This document shows positions 25,968-34,724 of a DNA stretch of 64,000 bases, in pieces (position 1 is the stretch's first letter; each line of letters begins with the position of its first letter). Origin of the DNA: Pseudonocardiales bacterium (lineage in GTDB: Bacteria; Actinomycetota; Actinomycetes; Mycobacteriales; Pseudonocardiaceae). The position numbers were made by a program, and so were the translations under genes. A model generated the notes under the pieces. That model was given only the letters and a program-made list of their open reading frames with translations. It was not told where the DNA came from and did no database searches. Where the stretch lies: positions 20,285-84,284 of the forward strand of contig JAFAWY010000035.1 in assembly GCA_019241525.1 (NCBI GenBank). Reading direction: 5' to 3'.

Positions 25968-28085
25968 GTGGACATCTGGCCTGGCTCGTCGTACCCACTG
26001 GGTGCAACCTACGACGGCGGCGGCACTAACTTCTCCATTTTCTCCGAGGTTGCGCACCGTATCGAGCTATGCCTGTTCGATGACAGCGGCCAGGAGACGC
26101 GGATCGCACTTCCCGAACGGGACGGCTTTGTGTGGCATGGCTATCTACCACGGGTCGGCCCCGGCCAGCGCTACGCATACCGCGTACATGGTCCGTACAA
26201 TCCGCCGTCGGGCCTGCGGTGTAATCCGAACAAGCTGCTGCTCGACCCCTATGCCAAGGCGATCGACGGCCGCATCACCTGGAACGAGGCTCTGTTCGCC
26301 TACCGGTTCGGTAATCCCGACTCGTACAACGACGAGGATTCCGCACCGTACGCGATGACTTCGGTGGTGATCAATCCCTTTTTCGATTGGACCGATGATC
26401 GACCGCCGCGGATCCCTTATCACCAGACCGTGATCTACGAGGCGCATGTCAGGGGGATGACAATAAGCCATCCTCGGATTCCCAGTGATGTCCGTGGCAC
26501 CTATGCGGGTATGGCCCACCCTGTCATGATCAAGCATCTTCGTGATCTCGGCGTGACCGCAGTCGAGCTCATGCCGGTGCACCAGTTTGTGCATGATTCC
26601 ACGCTGATGGATCGTGGGCTGTCCAATTACTGGGGCTACAACACCATTGGGTTTTTCGCTCCGCATAACGAGTATGCATGCTTCGGTACTCGAGGCCAGC
26701 AGGTGCAGGAGTTCAAGGCGATGGTGCGGGCGCTGCATCGCGCCGGCATCGAGGTAATTCTCGACGTGGTCTACAACCACACCGCTGAAGGTAACCACCT
26801 CGGACCCACGCTGTCGTTTCGGGGGATTGACAATGGGGCCTACTACCGGCTGGTCGAGGGGGACGAGAAGCACTATTACGACACCACCGGCACGGGCAAC
26901 AGCCTCAACGTCCGCCACCCCGAGCCACTGCGCCTGATCATGGATTCATTGCGGTACTGGGTGACCGAGATGCACGTCGACGGCTTCCGGTTCGACCTCG
27001 CAGCCACGCTGGCCAGGGAGTTTCATGAGGTCGACCGATTGGCGGCCTTCTTCGACCTGGTGAATCAAGACCCGGTGGTCAGCCAGGTCAAGTTGATCGC
27101 GGAACCGTGGGACGTCGGAGAGGGTGGCTACCAGGTCGGCCGTTTCCCGCCGTTGTGGACTGAATGGAACGGCAAATACCGGGACACCGTGCGCGATTTC
27201 TGGCGTGGTGAACCGGCCACGCTTGCCGAGTTTGCGTCCCGGTTCACAGGCTCGTCAGATCTCTATGAGGCTGATAATCGCCGGCCCATCGCCTCGATCA
27301 ACTTTGTGACTGCGCACGATGGTTTCACGTTGCATGACCTGGTATCCTACAACCACAAACACAACGAAGAAAACGGCGAAGACAACCGCGACGGGGAAAG
27401 TCATAATCGCTCGTGGAACTGTGGTGTCGAGGGTCCCACCGAGGACGGCAAGATCATTGCATTGCGGGAACGCCAGAAACGTAACATGTTGACCACCTTG
27501 TTGCTTTCTCAGGGTGTTCCGATGATCTCGCACGGCGACGAATTGGGCCGTACGCAAAACGGGAACAACAACGTGTACTGCCAGGACAGCAAGATCAGTT
27601 GGGTGGACTGGGACGATGCCCGCCATCACTCAGTCCTGACCGAATTCACCGCCGCGCTCACCCGGCTTCGCGCTGCCCACCCGGTGTTTCGCCGGCGCCG
27701 GTTCTTTCAGGGTCGCCCCATCCGCGGCTCCAATATCGACGACGTCGCGTGGCTACGCCCTGACGGGCAGCAGATGAGTGAGGAAGACTGGAATGCAGGG
27801 TTTGCCAAGACCGTCGCGATATTCCTCAACGGGCGGGGTATCCCCGAACGCGATCACCTCGGCGAACGGATCATTGACGACTCCTTCCTCCTGCTCGTCA
27901 ATGCCCATTATCGGCCGATCACCTTTACCCTGCCAGACGCCGCATACGGGAGCAGTTGGGAAATAGTCGTGGATACTGCAGATCCGCTGCTGGCCAATGC
28001 CCGGCGCAGGCAACGCGATGCGGTGCCCGGCGGCCGGTTGCGAGTACAGGCCCGAGCGATGGTTGTGCTGCGCTGCCAGTACTGA
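25968..28085 (+). CDS. glgX: Glycogen debranching enzyme GlgX/TreX
   Basis: A 705-residue GH13 enzyme that hydrolyses alpha-1,6 branches in glycogen or phosphorylase-limit dextrin. An N-terminal CBM48 (about 5-100) precedes the catalytic barrel with DVVYNHTAEG (266-275), nucleophile Asp343 (DGFRFDLA), acid-base Glu379 (LIAEPWD) and Asp451 (TAHDGFT). The C-terminal beta domain is complete. GTG 25968 is preceded by CGGAGGG. In M. tuberculosis the equivalent treX lies beside treY and treZ; those genes are not adjacent here, so trehalose synthesis from glycogen would need them elsewhere. Confidence 0.93.
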   Translation: MDIWPGSSYPLGATYDGGGTNFSIFSEVAHRIELCLFDDSGQETRIALPERDGFVWHGYLPRVGPGQRYAYRVHGPYNPPSGLRCNPNKLLLDPYAKAIDGRITWNEALFAYRFGNPDSYNDEDSAPYAMTSVVINPFFDWTDDRPPRIPYHQTVIYEAHVRGMTISHPRIPSDVRGTYAGMAHPVMIKHLRDLGVTAVELMPVHQFVHDSTLMDRGLSNYWGYNTIGFFAPHNEYACFGTRGQQVQEFKAMVRALHRAGIEVILDVVYNHTAEGNHLGPTLSFRGIDNGAYYRLVEGDEKHYYDTTGTGNSLNVRHPEPLRLIMDSLRYWVTEMHVDGFRFDLAATLAREFHEVDRLAAFFDLVNQDPVVSQVKLIAEPWDVGEGGYQVGRFPPLWTEWNGKYRDTVRDFWRGEPATLAEFASRFTGSSDLYEADNRRPIASINFVTAHDGFTLHDLVSYNHKHNEENGEDNRDGESHNRSWNCGVEGPTEDGKIIALRERQKRNMLTTLLLSQGVPMISHGDELGRTQNGNNNVYCQDSKISWVDWDDARHHSVLTEFTAALTRLRAAHPVFRRRRFFQGRPIRGSNIDDVAWLRPDGQQMSEEDWNAGFAKTVAIFLNGRGIPERDHLGERIIDDSFLLLVNAHYRPITFTLPDAAYGSSWEIVVDTADPLLANARRRQRDAVPGGRLRVQARAMVVLRCQY

Positions 28086-28090
28086 GACCC

Positions 28091-28537
28091 CTACAGCCAC
28101 TGTGCGACGCCGCCATGGCCCGAGCAGGTGCCGCGCCGGTGTTGGCTGAAGCTGTAGCTGCCGTCCTTGCATTGAGCGCTGGCGCCAGATGGTGGGGCGG
28201 TGGCTTGCTGGGGTCGGTGTACGCAGTTGCCGTTGCTGTTGCGGTAGTAATCGCCGGCACAGGAAATGTTCGCCTGCGTGGGCTCCTCGGGCGCGGCTGC
28301 TGAGATGGGAGGCGCATGCAGTACCTGCGGCGCAGGTGGCGCCGTGGTCACCAGCGTTGCTGTTACGGGAGAAGGCGTTGGCGTTGTGGAACTGCTGGCA
28401 ACGTCGGTGGAGATCTGCGCGCCAGGTGGTTTCGCCGCAGTATCGCTTTGGCATCCGGCGCTCATAAAAAGTGCGCTGGATATTGCCAGTGTGGCCAGTA
28501 TTCCCCGGCTTATGAGGCATGGTGCTATTGGTGACAT
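28091..28537 (-). CDS. Secreted lipoprotein with DUF3761 domain
   Basis: A 148-residue protein. A signal sequence (ISRGILATLAISSALFMSAG) ends in a lipobox-like SAGC with Cys29. A Thr/Pro/Ala-rich linker follows. The C-terminus has two cysteine motifs, ISCAGDYYRNSNGNCVHRP and QCKDGSYSFSQHRRGTCSGH plus GGVAQWL, the latter being the DUF3761 signature found in many bacterial secreted proteins. Function unknown; it is likely membrane-anchored on the outer face. ATG 28537 was chosen as the first start giving a standard signal peptide. It ends 5 bases from the end of glgX (convergent). Confidence 0.8.
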   Translation of the reverse strand: MSPIAPCLISRGILATLAISSALFMSAGCQSDTAAKPPGAQISTDVASSSTTPTPSPVTATLVTTAPPAPQVLHAPPISAAAPEEPTQANISCAGDYYRNSNGNCVHRPQQATAPPSGASAQCKDGSYSFSQHRRGTCSGHGGVAQWL

Positions 28538-28742
28538 GCTCGCTTTTCGCCCAGTACACACTGTGCGTTACAGGTGTAACAACAGGTGCCGTGGCGCCGA
28601 TAGGATGTTCCCAAATTTCGGCTCGTTTTTGCGAGCGCCGACCCGCTACGCGAAAATGCTGGTTGGTGTGACTCTTTGAGTGGTGAAGCTGCCTCTTCGC
28701 CCGGCGACGAGGTGTTGAGTTTTGCGTAGGTCCACGGTCATG

Positions 28743-29957
28743 TCACACGCTCGCTCGTCCAGGGCGGCGTGCCCGCCGGGCAGTGAGGGCCAGACTGACG
28801 GCCAGGGTCACTGTGACGGCCACACCCATGAGCAGTACCGCGATACCGAGGCCGAGCGCTGGGGCGCTGAGCGCCACCAGGATCACGATGACCACCCCGG
28901 TTGCTATCAACATCGGATGGCCGATCGCGCCGGTTTGGGCCACGTGGTGCAACCGGGCCAGCATGATCATAAATACCGCTACCGGAATGGCAACGCTGGC
29001 CGCTGCCGCCCGTTCGGACAGATGTGTGTGGTGGTCAAGGGTGTCGATGGCCAGTTCCAGGCCCGCGCCCAGTGCGGCGACCGCAGCGAAACAGGCATAG
29101 TGCCCGTATCCCCAAACCAGGGCGGTGCGCAGGCTGGTCAGGTGGACTTCGGTGCCGGTGACGTAAATCCACCACAGGCTGAACACCAGCAACAGGCTGC
29201 CACAGGCAACCAGCAGCACCGGGCCCGCGGCGGCTTGCTGGCTCAGCGCGGCCTGCACTGCGGCCAGGGTGGCAAGCACGACCTCGCCGAGCACGATGAT
29301 GATGAAGGCGCCGTAGCGGTCGGCGATGTGGCCCGGGTGCCACGGGGTGAGTCGGCCCCGGGACTCGGCCCAGATCGGTACGGCGATCTCGGCCAATACC
29401 AAGATCGCGAAGCCAGCCAGACCAGCAGCTCCCGGCAGCCATAGCCGCGCGACCCAGCCAGCTTGCACCAGGCTGACTCCGATGGCGTAGCGCACCGATG
29501 CGCTACGCCCGGCAGAGTGCTCGGTAGCGGCACGCAGCCATTGGCCGACCAGCGCGATGCGCATGACCACGTAGCCGATCGTGATTATGGTGAAGTCGTA
29601 GTGAGTCAGCCCGGCCGGCACGCCGGCGGCCAACACCAGCACTCCGGCCATCTGCAGTAGCGTCAGCAGCCGGTAAGGCACGTCGTCAGGGTCGTAGGCA
29701 GAGGCGAACCAGGTGAAGTTCATCCAGGCCCACCAGATCGCGAAAAACACCATCGCATAGCCCACCAGCCCAGTGGCCAGGTGACCTTCGGCCAGCGCAT
29801 GGTGCAACTGCGCGGCGGCCTGGGCCACCGCGACGACAAAACACAGATCGAACAGCAGCTCCAGCGACGTAGACGCCCGGTGGGCCTCACCAGGATCGCG
29901 GCCGCGCATCGGCCGCCACCACTCGCCGTGGGTGTGTGCAGCCGGTTTCCCTGTCAA
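28743..29957 (-). CDS. Low temperature requirement protein A (LtrA) family membrane protein
   Basis: A 404-residue integral membrane protein with about 10-12 hydrophobic segments. The opening motif STSLELLFDLCFVVAVAQAA is the LtrA signature. HIADRYGAFIIIVLGEVVLA and the WGYGHYACFAAVAALGAG region are also conserved. The family was first seen in Listeria cold-sensitive mutants; its activity is undefined. TTG 29957 was chosen because AAGGAG stands 5-6 bases upstream and the N-terminus then resembles relatives; the ATG at 30020 would add 21 residues. Monocistronic. Confidence 0.85.
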   Translation of the reverse strand: MTGKPAAHTHGEWWRPMRGRDPGEAHRASTSLELLFDLCFVVAVAQAAAQLHHALAEGHLATGLVGYAMVFFAIWWAWMNFTWFASAYDPDDVPYRLLTLLQMAGVLVLAAGVPAGLTHYDFTIITIGYVVMRIALVGQWLRAATEHSAGRSASVRYAIGVSLVQAGWVARLWLPGAAGLAGFAILVLAEIAVPIWAESRGRLTPWHPGHIADRYGAFIIIVLGEVVLATLAAVQAALSQQAAAGPVLLVACGSLLLVFSLWWIYVTGTEVHLTSLRTALVWGYGHYACFAAVAALGAGLELAIDTLDHHTHLSERAAAASVAIPVAVFMIMLARLHHVAQTGAIGHPMLIATGVVIVILVALSAPALGLGIAVLLMGVAVTVTLAVSLALTARRARRPGRASV

Positions 29958-30271
29958 AAAGACTCCTTGCTGGTTGTACCGCCTGGACTCCCGTGTGTAC
30001 CGCGCGTGAGCATTACGCATTGTTCGGTATTAGAGGATGTTGCATCCGGCGGCTCACCCTGTACCACCATGCGCCGGCTAGCTGATGGCTTCCTAAGGCA
30101 GCGTGCTCTGATTACCACACTCCCCAGCCCGTCGATGTCCTAGAAGCACGACAGGTGTACCAGCAGCGATGGTGATGTGATCACTCGGATGCTACGTGAT
30201 GCGGCTACTGAGCAGGTCAGCTTTGGGATTCCCTACGGATTAAGCTGCTCGTGCTCGAATTGATCGAAACT

Positions 30272-30293
30272 CGTGTCGAGTGTTCTCGACACG
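30272..30293. repeat. Inverted repeat, 9-bp arms, 4-base loop
   Basis: CGTGTCGAG at 30272-30280 pairs exactly with CTCGACACG at 30285-30293. No T tract follows, so an operator or structured RNA is as likely as a terminator. Confidence 0.55.
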
Positions 30294-30452
30294 TTACACA
30301 CCTGCCCGTCGAGTGGGCATGGTCAGCTTGTCGAATCTCGCGTCCAGTAGCGCTGTGCCCTTGCTTAGCCCCGCGGAGGTGTCCCTACCCGCTCCGTCAG
30401 TGTTCGTGCCCTGATAGGGAGTGCAGTGGTCCAAATGGCACGAGCACGGTGA

Positions 30453-30477
30453 TGTCCGAACATAACACGTTCGGACA
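30453..30477. repeat. Inverted repeat, 9-bp arms, 7-base spacer
   Basis: TGTCCGAAC at 30453-30461 pairs exactly with GTTCGGACA at 30469-30477, followed by an AT-rich AATTT. It lies 106 bases before a small zinc-protein gene and looks like a dimer-binding operator; the spacing differs from the actinobacterial LexA box (CGAAC-N4-GTTCG). Confidence 0.55.
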
Positions 30478-30582
30478 ATTTGCTAATGACTTTTAGATTT
30501 CATGGATCGCGATCGTATTACACGGCGGGAAATGCTCCTTGAACCTTGGCTTCGACACGCGGAGGGTCGCTGTTGGTAGCCG

Positions 30583-30831
30583 ATGAGCCTGTCTGGCCGT
30601 ATCGTCGCTCTGGTGGAGCAAGTGCGGGGGAGCTGCAGCGCATGCGGATCCCGTTGGGTTGGCGAGACGCGCTGTCATTGCGTGCTTTGCTGCATGACGT
30701 GGGATGACGAGCAGTTGTACGACGCGCACCGTCTTGGTGGCGCATGTCGATCACCGGAGTCGTTCGTCGGACTCGAACGACGCCTCGGCGTGTGGTGTCG
30801 ACGCAACCAGGCACTGCCCCGTGTTGTCTGA
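30583..30831 (+). CDS. Small FDXHR-type putative zinc-binding protein
   Basis: An 82-residue protein. Cys18-x2-Cys21 is followed by RCHCVLCCMTWDDEQLYDAH (30-49), then R50 and a later Cys. This arrangement, with LYDAHR in place of FDxHR, resembles small putative zinc-binding proteins that are common in actinophages and integrative elements. An in-frame stop directly precedes ATG 30583, so the start cannot lie further upstream; the ribosome binding site is weak. No phage neighbours remain. It may be an isolated relic or a domesticated gene. Confidence 0.5.
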   Translation: MSLSGRIVALVEQVRGSCSACGSRWVGETRCHCVLCCMTWDDEQLYDAHRLGGACRSPESFVGLERRLGVWCRRNQALPRVV

Positions 30832-30968
30832 AACGTCGTTATGACATCACCGCCCTTGAATGTCGGCGGTGCGAAGGTGTCCTCGATGTCGGGCCCGCAT
30901 CGGCCTGGTGACAACCAGGGTCACAGCCCCTACAAACCTGAGCGGACGCTCCACAAATGAGTATCTGG

Positions 30969-30984
30969 TAGAGCGAACGCTCTA
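30969..30984. promoter_or_regulatory. Palindromic operator before the SMR efflux gene
   Basis: TAGAGCG-AA-CGCTCTA, 7-bp arms and 2 central bases, lies 16 bases before the SMR start codon, just upstream of its GGAGGA ribosome binding site. The form fits TetR-family operators that control small drug exporters. No TetR gene is adjacent. Confidence 0.65.
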
Positions 30985-31000
30985 TTAGTGGAGGAACACA

Positions 31001-31324
31001 ATGTGGTTCTGGCTGCTCGGTGCGATCCTTGCCGAAGTCACCGGCACTATTGCGTTGCGGTTCTCCGAAGGCTTCAGCCGGCTCGCTCCGTCGATCCTCG
31101 TAGTCGTGGGCTACGGCGTGGCCTTCGTCGCGCTGTCCAAAGCCCTGGTCCGCGGGATGCCGGTTGGGGTTGCTTACGGGATCTGGGCCGCGCTCGGGGT
31201 CACCCTCGTTGCCCTTATCGGAGCGATCTTCCTCGGCGAGTCGTTGACTTGGATCCAGATCGGTGGACTGGGCCTAGTCGTCGGTGGTGTCCTCGCCGTA
31301 GAACTTGGCGGTTCGCATGCCTGA
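31001..31324 (+). CDS. Small multidrug resistance (SMR) family efflux protein
   Basis: A 107-residue, four-helix membrane protein of the EmrE/QacE/SugE type, expected to work as a dimer exchanging protons for cationic drugs or guanidinium. The essential membrane glutamate is Glu12 (AILAEVTGT). The conserved GVAYGIWAALGVTLVALIGA and the LGESLTWIQIGGLGLVVGGV segments are intact. ATG 31001 follows GGAGGA by 5 bases. A palindromic operator lies upstream, so repression by a TetR-type protein encoded elsewhere is likely. Gdx-type and Qac-type transport cannot be told apart with confidence here. Confidence 0.9.
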   Translation: MWFWLLGAILAEVTGTIALRFSEGFSRLAPSILVVVGYGVAFVALSKALVRGMPVGVAYGIWAALGVTLVALIGAIFLGESLTWIQIGGLGLVVGGVLAVELGGSHA

Positions 31325-31530
31325 ACCCTGGCCACGGAAATGCCGATCGTGGAGTCGCCGATTCACCTGGCTGTTGGAGTGCCTAGGCCGGTCGAGGTGT
31401 TGTTTGAGCGGAGCTGCCGGTACAACGGCCATGACGCTGCGGCTCTCATGGGTGCAACACTTCTTGGTGGCCGATCGGAGCGAAGAGTCCGGGGCATTTC
31501 TCGCCCGGGCGTTGCTGGATATCCGGGTCG

Positions 31531-31728
31531 TCAGCCGATCTCGCCGGTGCGCACGGCAGCGGTGAAGGCGTTCCAGGCCGGCATGGGCACGGCGAGCATG
31601 TCGGTGGGGTTCTTGGAGTCGCGCACGGCAACTGTGCCAGCCGTGATGGCGACTTCGATGCAGTTTGCATTGTCGGTACTGCAGCTGCTCTTGCGCCAGC
31701 GGGCGCCGCCGACGTCCAGCGCGCGCAT
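31531..31728 (-). CDS. DUF397 protein
   Basis: A 65-residue protein with the DUF397 hallmarks WRKSSCSTDNANCIEVA, VAVRDSKNP and a C-terminal WNAFTAAVRTGE. Such proteins are very numerous in Pseudonocardiales and Streptomyces and typically sit beside XRE/DUF5753 regulators, with which they are thought to form regulatory pairs akin to BldB/AbaA modules. GAGGAG stands 6 bases before ATG 31728. It follows the XRE gene by 46 bases on the same strand and is probably co-transcribed. Confidence 0.87.
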   Translation of the reverse strand: MRALDVGGARWRKSSCSTDNANCIEVAITAGTVAVRDSKNPTDMLAVPMPAWNAFTAAVRTGEIG

Positions 31729-31774
31729 TCCGGGCTCCTCTCGTGGCACCAATGGCCCTGCGCAGCCCGCTGTT

Positions 31775-32623
31775 TCAGCGTAGTTCGGAAGCGATCTGGG
31801 TGATCAGCTCGGCCGTTGCAGCAGGTGCAAGGGCTCCATGCAGGATAGTCCCGAGAGCGAGCCGGTAGGCGGCCAGATCGGTCTCTTCCTCGAGAAACAG
31901 TCCGGTTCCGTGGTTTTCGATGAACACCAGTGCCGGTTCATCGGCAAATTCGAGGATCACGAATGGCCCGCGCAACCCGGCGTACGCGCCAATGGCCATA
32001 GGCACCACACGCATAGTCACGTGCGGTTGTTCTGCGACGCCGAGTAGGTGGTGTAGTTGGCGGTGCATGACACCGGGGTCGCCGACAGGACGGCGCAGCG
32101 CGCCCTCGTCCACCACTGCAAAAAACTGCGGCGCGCTGGATCGGGTCAGCACGGTTTGGCGGGCCATCCGGGCGGCGACCAGGTTGTCTAGCTCGGCTTC
32201 TGACACCGTCGAGGCGACGCCTTGAATGATCGCTCGCGTGTACTCCGCGGTCTGGAGCAGCCCAGGTACAACCAGCGCTTCGTAGTTCTGGATGCGGGTG
32301 GCCTTGGCTTCAAAGTCGATCAAACTGCGCCACAGCTGGGGGAGCCCGGGCTGGCGGGTCCACCAGCCCCGTTCCTCGGACCGCCGCACCAGGTCGAGCA
32401 ACTCGTCGCGGGTGGATGCAGGCACCTGGTAGAGCCCTAGCAACGCTGCAACGTCCTCGATTTGCAGGCCACTGTTCCCGGTCTCGATACGACTGATCTT
32501 GCTGGGTGACATGCCCATACGCTTGGCGACCTCCGCGCCAGACAGCCCAGCCCTTTCGCGAAGTTCCCGCAGCGCGGCGGCGACTTGCCGGGATCGGACC
32601 GAGGTGTGCGGGTTACCAGGCAT
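31775..32623 (-). CDS. XRE-family regulator with DUF5753 (Scr1-type) domain
   Basis: A 282-residue protein. Residues about 10-65 are a helix-turn-helix (LRELRERAGLSGAEVAKRMG and SPSKISRIETG). The remainder is DUF5753 (QNYEALVVPGLLQTAEYTRA, FAVVDEGALRRPVG, TGLFLEEETDLAAYRLAL). These regulators pair with DUF397 proteins and affect morphology, antibiotic production or stress responses in streptomycetes; a target is not evident. The start at ATG 32623 gives the usual short leader before the HTH; a GTG at 32632 is possible. Divergent from a small hypothetical gene. Confidence 0.87.
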   Translation of the reverse strand: MPGNPHTSVRSRQVAAALRELRERAGLSGAEVAKRMGMSPSKISRIETGNSGLQIEDVAALLGLYQVPASTRDELLDLVRRSEERGWWTRQPGLPQLWRSLIDFEAKATRIQNYEALVVPGLLQTAEYTRAIIQGVASTVSEAELDNLVAARMARQTVLTRSSAPQFFAVVDEGALRRPVGDPGVMHRQLHHLLGVAEQPHVTMRVVPMAIGAYAGLRGPFVILEFADEPALVFIENHGTGLFLEEETDLAAYRLALGTILHGALAPAATAELITQIASELR

Positions 32624-32693
32624 ACGGCGCACTATGCCCGTGTCCCATACCGGGCCCAATCACCTGATCGGATCATTGCTTGCTTTACTTGCA

Positions 32694-32939
32694 ATGCCTG
32701 ACTGTTCCGGCATGGAACCGCTAGCGAAGGCCACCAGCGAGATGGTGATGGAGAAGACCTGGCACATCCCCGCGAGTGGGGGCAAGGCAGGCCCGGTCAC
32801 CCTCGTCGTACGCATGCCCAACGTGTTGATCATTGACTCGTGCGGTAGGCACATCCTCGTGGCACCAGAACAAGCACAGCTCGTGAGCACCAGGATGGGA
32901 GAAGTGGCCGCCTGGATCCACAATGCGGCAGTCAGCTGA
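32694..32939 (+). CDS. Small hypothetical protein next to the XRE regulator
   Basis: Up to 81 residues, with the conserved-looking part in [20 protein letters not shown] and [20 protein letters not shown]. The strand-and-helix pattern suggests a small globular protein; no domain is recognised. The start is uncertain: ATGs at 32694, 32712 and 32739 are all in frame and none has a good ribosome binding site. It is divergent from the XRE gene and 56 bases before bioB, so it may share a message with bioB. Confidence 0.5.
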   Translation: MPDCSGMEPLAKATSEMVMEKTWHIPASGGKAGPVTLVVRMPNVLIIDSCGRHILVAPEQAQLVSTRMGEVAAWIHNAAVS

Positions 32940-32995
32940 ACGCACCGGTGCGGCAGACTGACCGCGGACGCACGCCGCTGAGGAGGAGCAACCAC

Positions 32996-34012
32996 GTGGC
33001 CCGGTCACAGGTCGATGTGCTGGCTATCGCCCGACAACAAGTGCTCCAACACGGGACAGGGCTCAGCGAGCAGCAAGTCTTCGATGTGCTGCGGCTACCG
33101 GATGACTGTTTGGACGAGCTCCTCGGCCTGGCCCACGAGGTACGGATGCGCTGGTGTGGGCCCGACGTGGAGGTCGAGGGCATCGTCAGTGTCAAGACCG
33201 GCGGCTGCCCGGAGGATTGCCACTTCTGCTCGCAGTCGGGCCACTTCGACTCGCCGGTACGGACGGCATGGCTGGATATTCCGGGCCTGGTCGAGGCAGC
33301 CAGGCAGACGGCAGCTACCGGGGCGACCGAATTCTGCATCGTCGCTGCCGTACGCGGACCGGACCGCCGGTTGATGTCTCAAGTCAAAGCCGGTATCGAG
33401 GCGATCCGCCAGGAATCCGATACCGCGCACCTCAACATCGCCTGCTCGCTGGGCATGCTGACGCAAGACCAGGTGGACGAGCTAGCTGCTGCCGGCGTGC
33501 ATCGATACAACCACAACCTCGAAACCGCACGCTCGTACTTTCCCTCAGTGGTCACCACGCATACTTGGGAAGAGCGTTACCAGACGCTGCGAATGGTGCG
33601 CGAGGCGGGGATGGAAGTCTGCTGTGGTGGCATCATCGGCCTGGGGGAGACGGTGGCCCAGCGCGCCGAATTCGCCGCGCAGCTGGCCTCGCTGGCTCCC
33701 GACGAGGTGCCGATGAACTTCCTCATCCCGCAGCCTGGTACCCCGTATGAGAGCTATGAGCTTGTGGCTGGTACCGAAGCGCTCAAGACAGTTGCGGCGT
33801 TCCGGCTGGCGCTGCCCCGCACGATCCTGCGCTTCGCCGGAGGCCGCGAGCTCACCTTGGGCGATCTGGGTGCCGAGCGGGGAATGCTGGGCGGCATCAA
33901 CGCGATCATCGTTGGCAACTACCTGACCAATCTCGGCCGGCCGGCCCAAGCCGACCTGGACATGCTTACCGACCTGCGCATGCCGATCAAGGCGCTGGGC
34001 CAGACGCTGTGA
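32996..34012 (+). CDS. bioB: Biotin synthase
   Basis: A 338-residue radical SAM enzyme that inserts sulfur into dethiobiotin. The 4Fe-4S ligands are Cys71, Cys75 and Cys78 ([12 protein letters not shown]). SAM-binding and [2Fe-2S] motifs ([42 protein letters not shown]) are complete. GTG 32996 follows GAGGAGG. It overlaps bsaP by the GTGA arrangement, then DUF2567 by ATGA, forming a tight three-gene unit. bioA, bioF and bioD are not in the window. Confidence 0.95.
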   Translation: MARSQVDVLAIARQQVLQHGTGLSEQQVFDVLRLPDDCLDELLGLAHEVRMRWCGPDVEVEGIVSVKTGGCPEDCHFCSQSGHFDSPVRTAWLDIPGLVEAARQTAATGATEFCIVAAVRGPDRRLMSQVKAGIEAIRQESDTAHLNIACSLGMLTQDQVDELAAAGVHRYNHNLETARSYFPSVVTTHTWEERYQTLRMVREAGMEVCCGGIIGLGETVAQRAEFAAQLASLAPDEVPMNFLIPQPGTPYESYELVAGTEALKTVAAFRLALPRTILRFAGGRELTLGDLGAERGMLGGINAIIVGNYLTNLGRPAQADLDMLTDLRMPIKALGQTL

Positions 34013-34194
34013 CGTTCTGCGACGTCTGTGGCCGCCCGGCCGACGAAGGTGACCATATGAACTGCGCGCGCCGCCGCGGTCTGCAGCCGCCCCGGTACTG
34101 CCCGCGGTGCGCGCGCCGGATGGTGGTGCAGGTGATGCCGGCCGGCTGGTCGGCCCGGTGCAGCGCGCACGGGACCCATCCGGGGTGCGGATGA
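34009..34194 (+). CDS. bsaP: Biotin synthase auxiliary protein BsaP-like
   Basis: A 61-residue cysteine-rich protein (Cys4-x2-Cys7, Cys19, Cys31-x2-Cys34, Cys51, Cys60) that starts at GTG 34009, overlapping the bioB stop codon. By position, size and cysteine pattern it matches mycobacterial Rv1590, which has been reported as a helper needed by actinobacterial biotin synthase to turn dethiobiotin into biotin, probably by supporting the auxiliary cluster. Translational coupling to bioB fits a stoichiometric partner. The identification rests on synteny and the cysteine pattern. Confidence 0.82.
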   Translation: MTFCDVCGRPADEGDHMNCARRRGLQPPRYCPRCARRMVVQVMPAGWSARCSAHGTHPGCG

Positions 34195-34724
34195 GCGCGG
34201 TCGACATGCCAGCGCAGCCCGCTGCATCTGGTGCAGTGGTCCGGGCAGACTTGGTGCCCGCGCTTCAGGTGCTCGGAGCGGTGGCTTTGCTGGGGTTCCC
34301 GCTCGGCGCGCTGTGGTCCCTGCTGGCGCCGCCGGAGTTCGTCGCACGGTCGCCCCTTGCGCCCACGCCTGGAGGCGTCCTGCCGTTCATCGGGCAAAGC
34401 GAACATCGCTTCGACGACATGGCGACGTTCCTGCTGTTCGGAATTGCCGCCGGGGTGCTCACTGGCGCAGCACTGTGGCGATTCCGGCCCTGGCGCGGAC
34501 CGCTGTTAGTCGTCTCCGCAGTGCTCGGATCGTTGATCGCAGCGTGGCTGGCGATGCGCATCGGGTTGTGGATCGTCGCCGCTTCTTATCCCAATCTCGC
34601 GAGTACCGGCGCGCCGTACCCCCGCCCACCAGTATTGGAGTCGAGTTGGGTCATCATTGCGCAGCCCTTCGGCGCTGCCGTCAGCTACTGCATTGCCGCG
34701 GCGTGGAATCGTGAGGCAGGTTAG
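34191..34724 (+). CDS. DUF2567 membrane protein
   Basis: A 177-residue protein with four hydrophobic segments (about 22-45, 83-103, 108-132 and 153-172). [20 protein letters not shown] and [19 protein letters not shown] are typical of DUF2567, the family of Rv1591, which holds the same place after bioB-Rv1590 in mycobacteria. Function unknown. ATG 34191 overlaps the bsaP stop (ATGA). Its last 4 bases overlap the end of the convergent LON-domain gene. Confidence 0.83.
   Translation: MSAVDMPAQPAASGAVVRADLVPALQVLGAVALLGFPLGALWSLLAPPEFVARSPLAPTPGGVLPFIGQSEHRFDDMATFLLFGIAAGVLTGAALWRFRPWRGPLLVVSAVLGSLIAAWLAMRIGLWIVAASYPNLASTGAPYPRPPVLESSWVIIAQPFGAAVSYCIAAAWNREAG

Larger units (their letters stand above)
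30021..30582. other. Gene-poor stretch with two strong inverted repeats
   Basis: No supported gene. It contains CGTGTCGAG-TGTT-CTCGACACG at 30272-30293 and TGTCCGAAC-N7-GTTCGGACA at 30453-30477. The right end becomes AT-richer. Together with the zinc-protein gene that follows, this may be the remnant of an integrated element, but no integrase or attachment site was found. Confidence 0.4.

Noticed and set aside
30453..30477. LexA/SOS box
   Set aside because: The half sites CGAAC and GTTCG are present, but the spacing is 7 instead of 4 bases.
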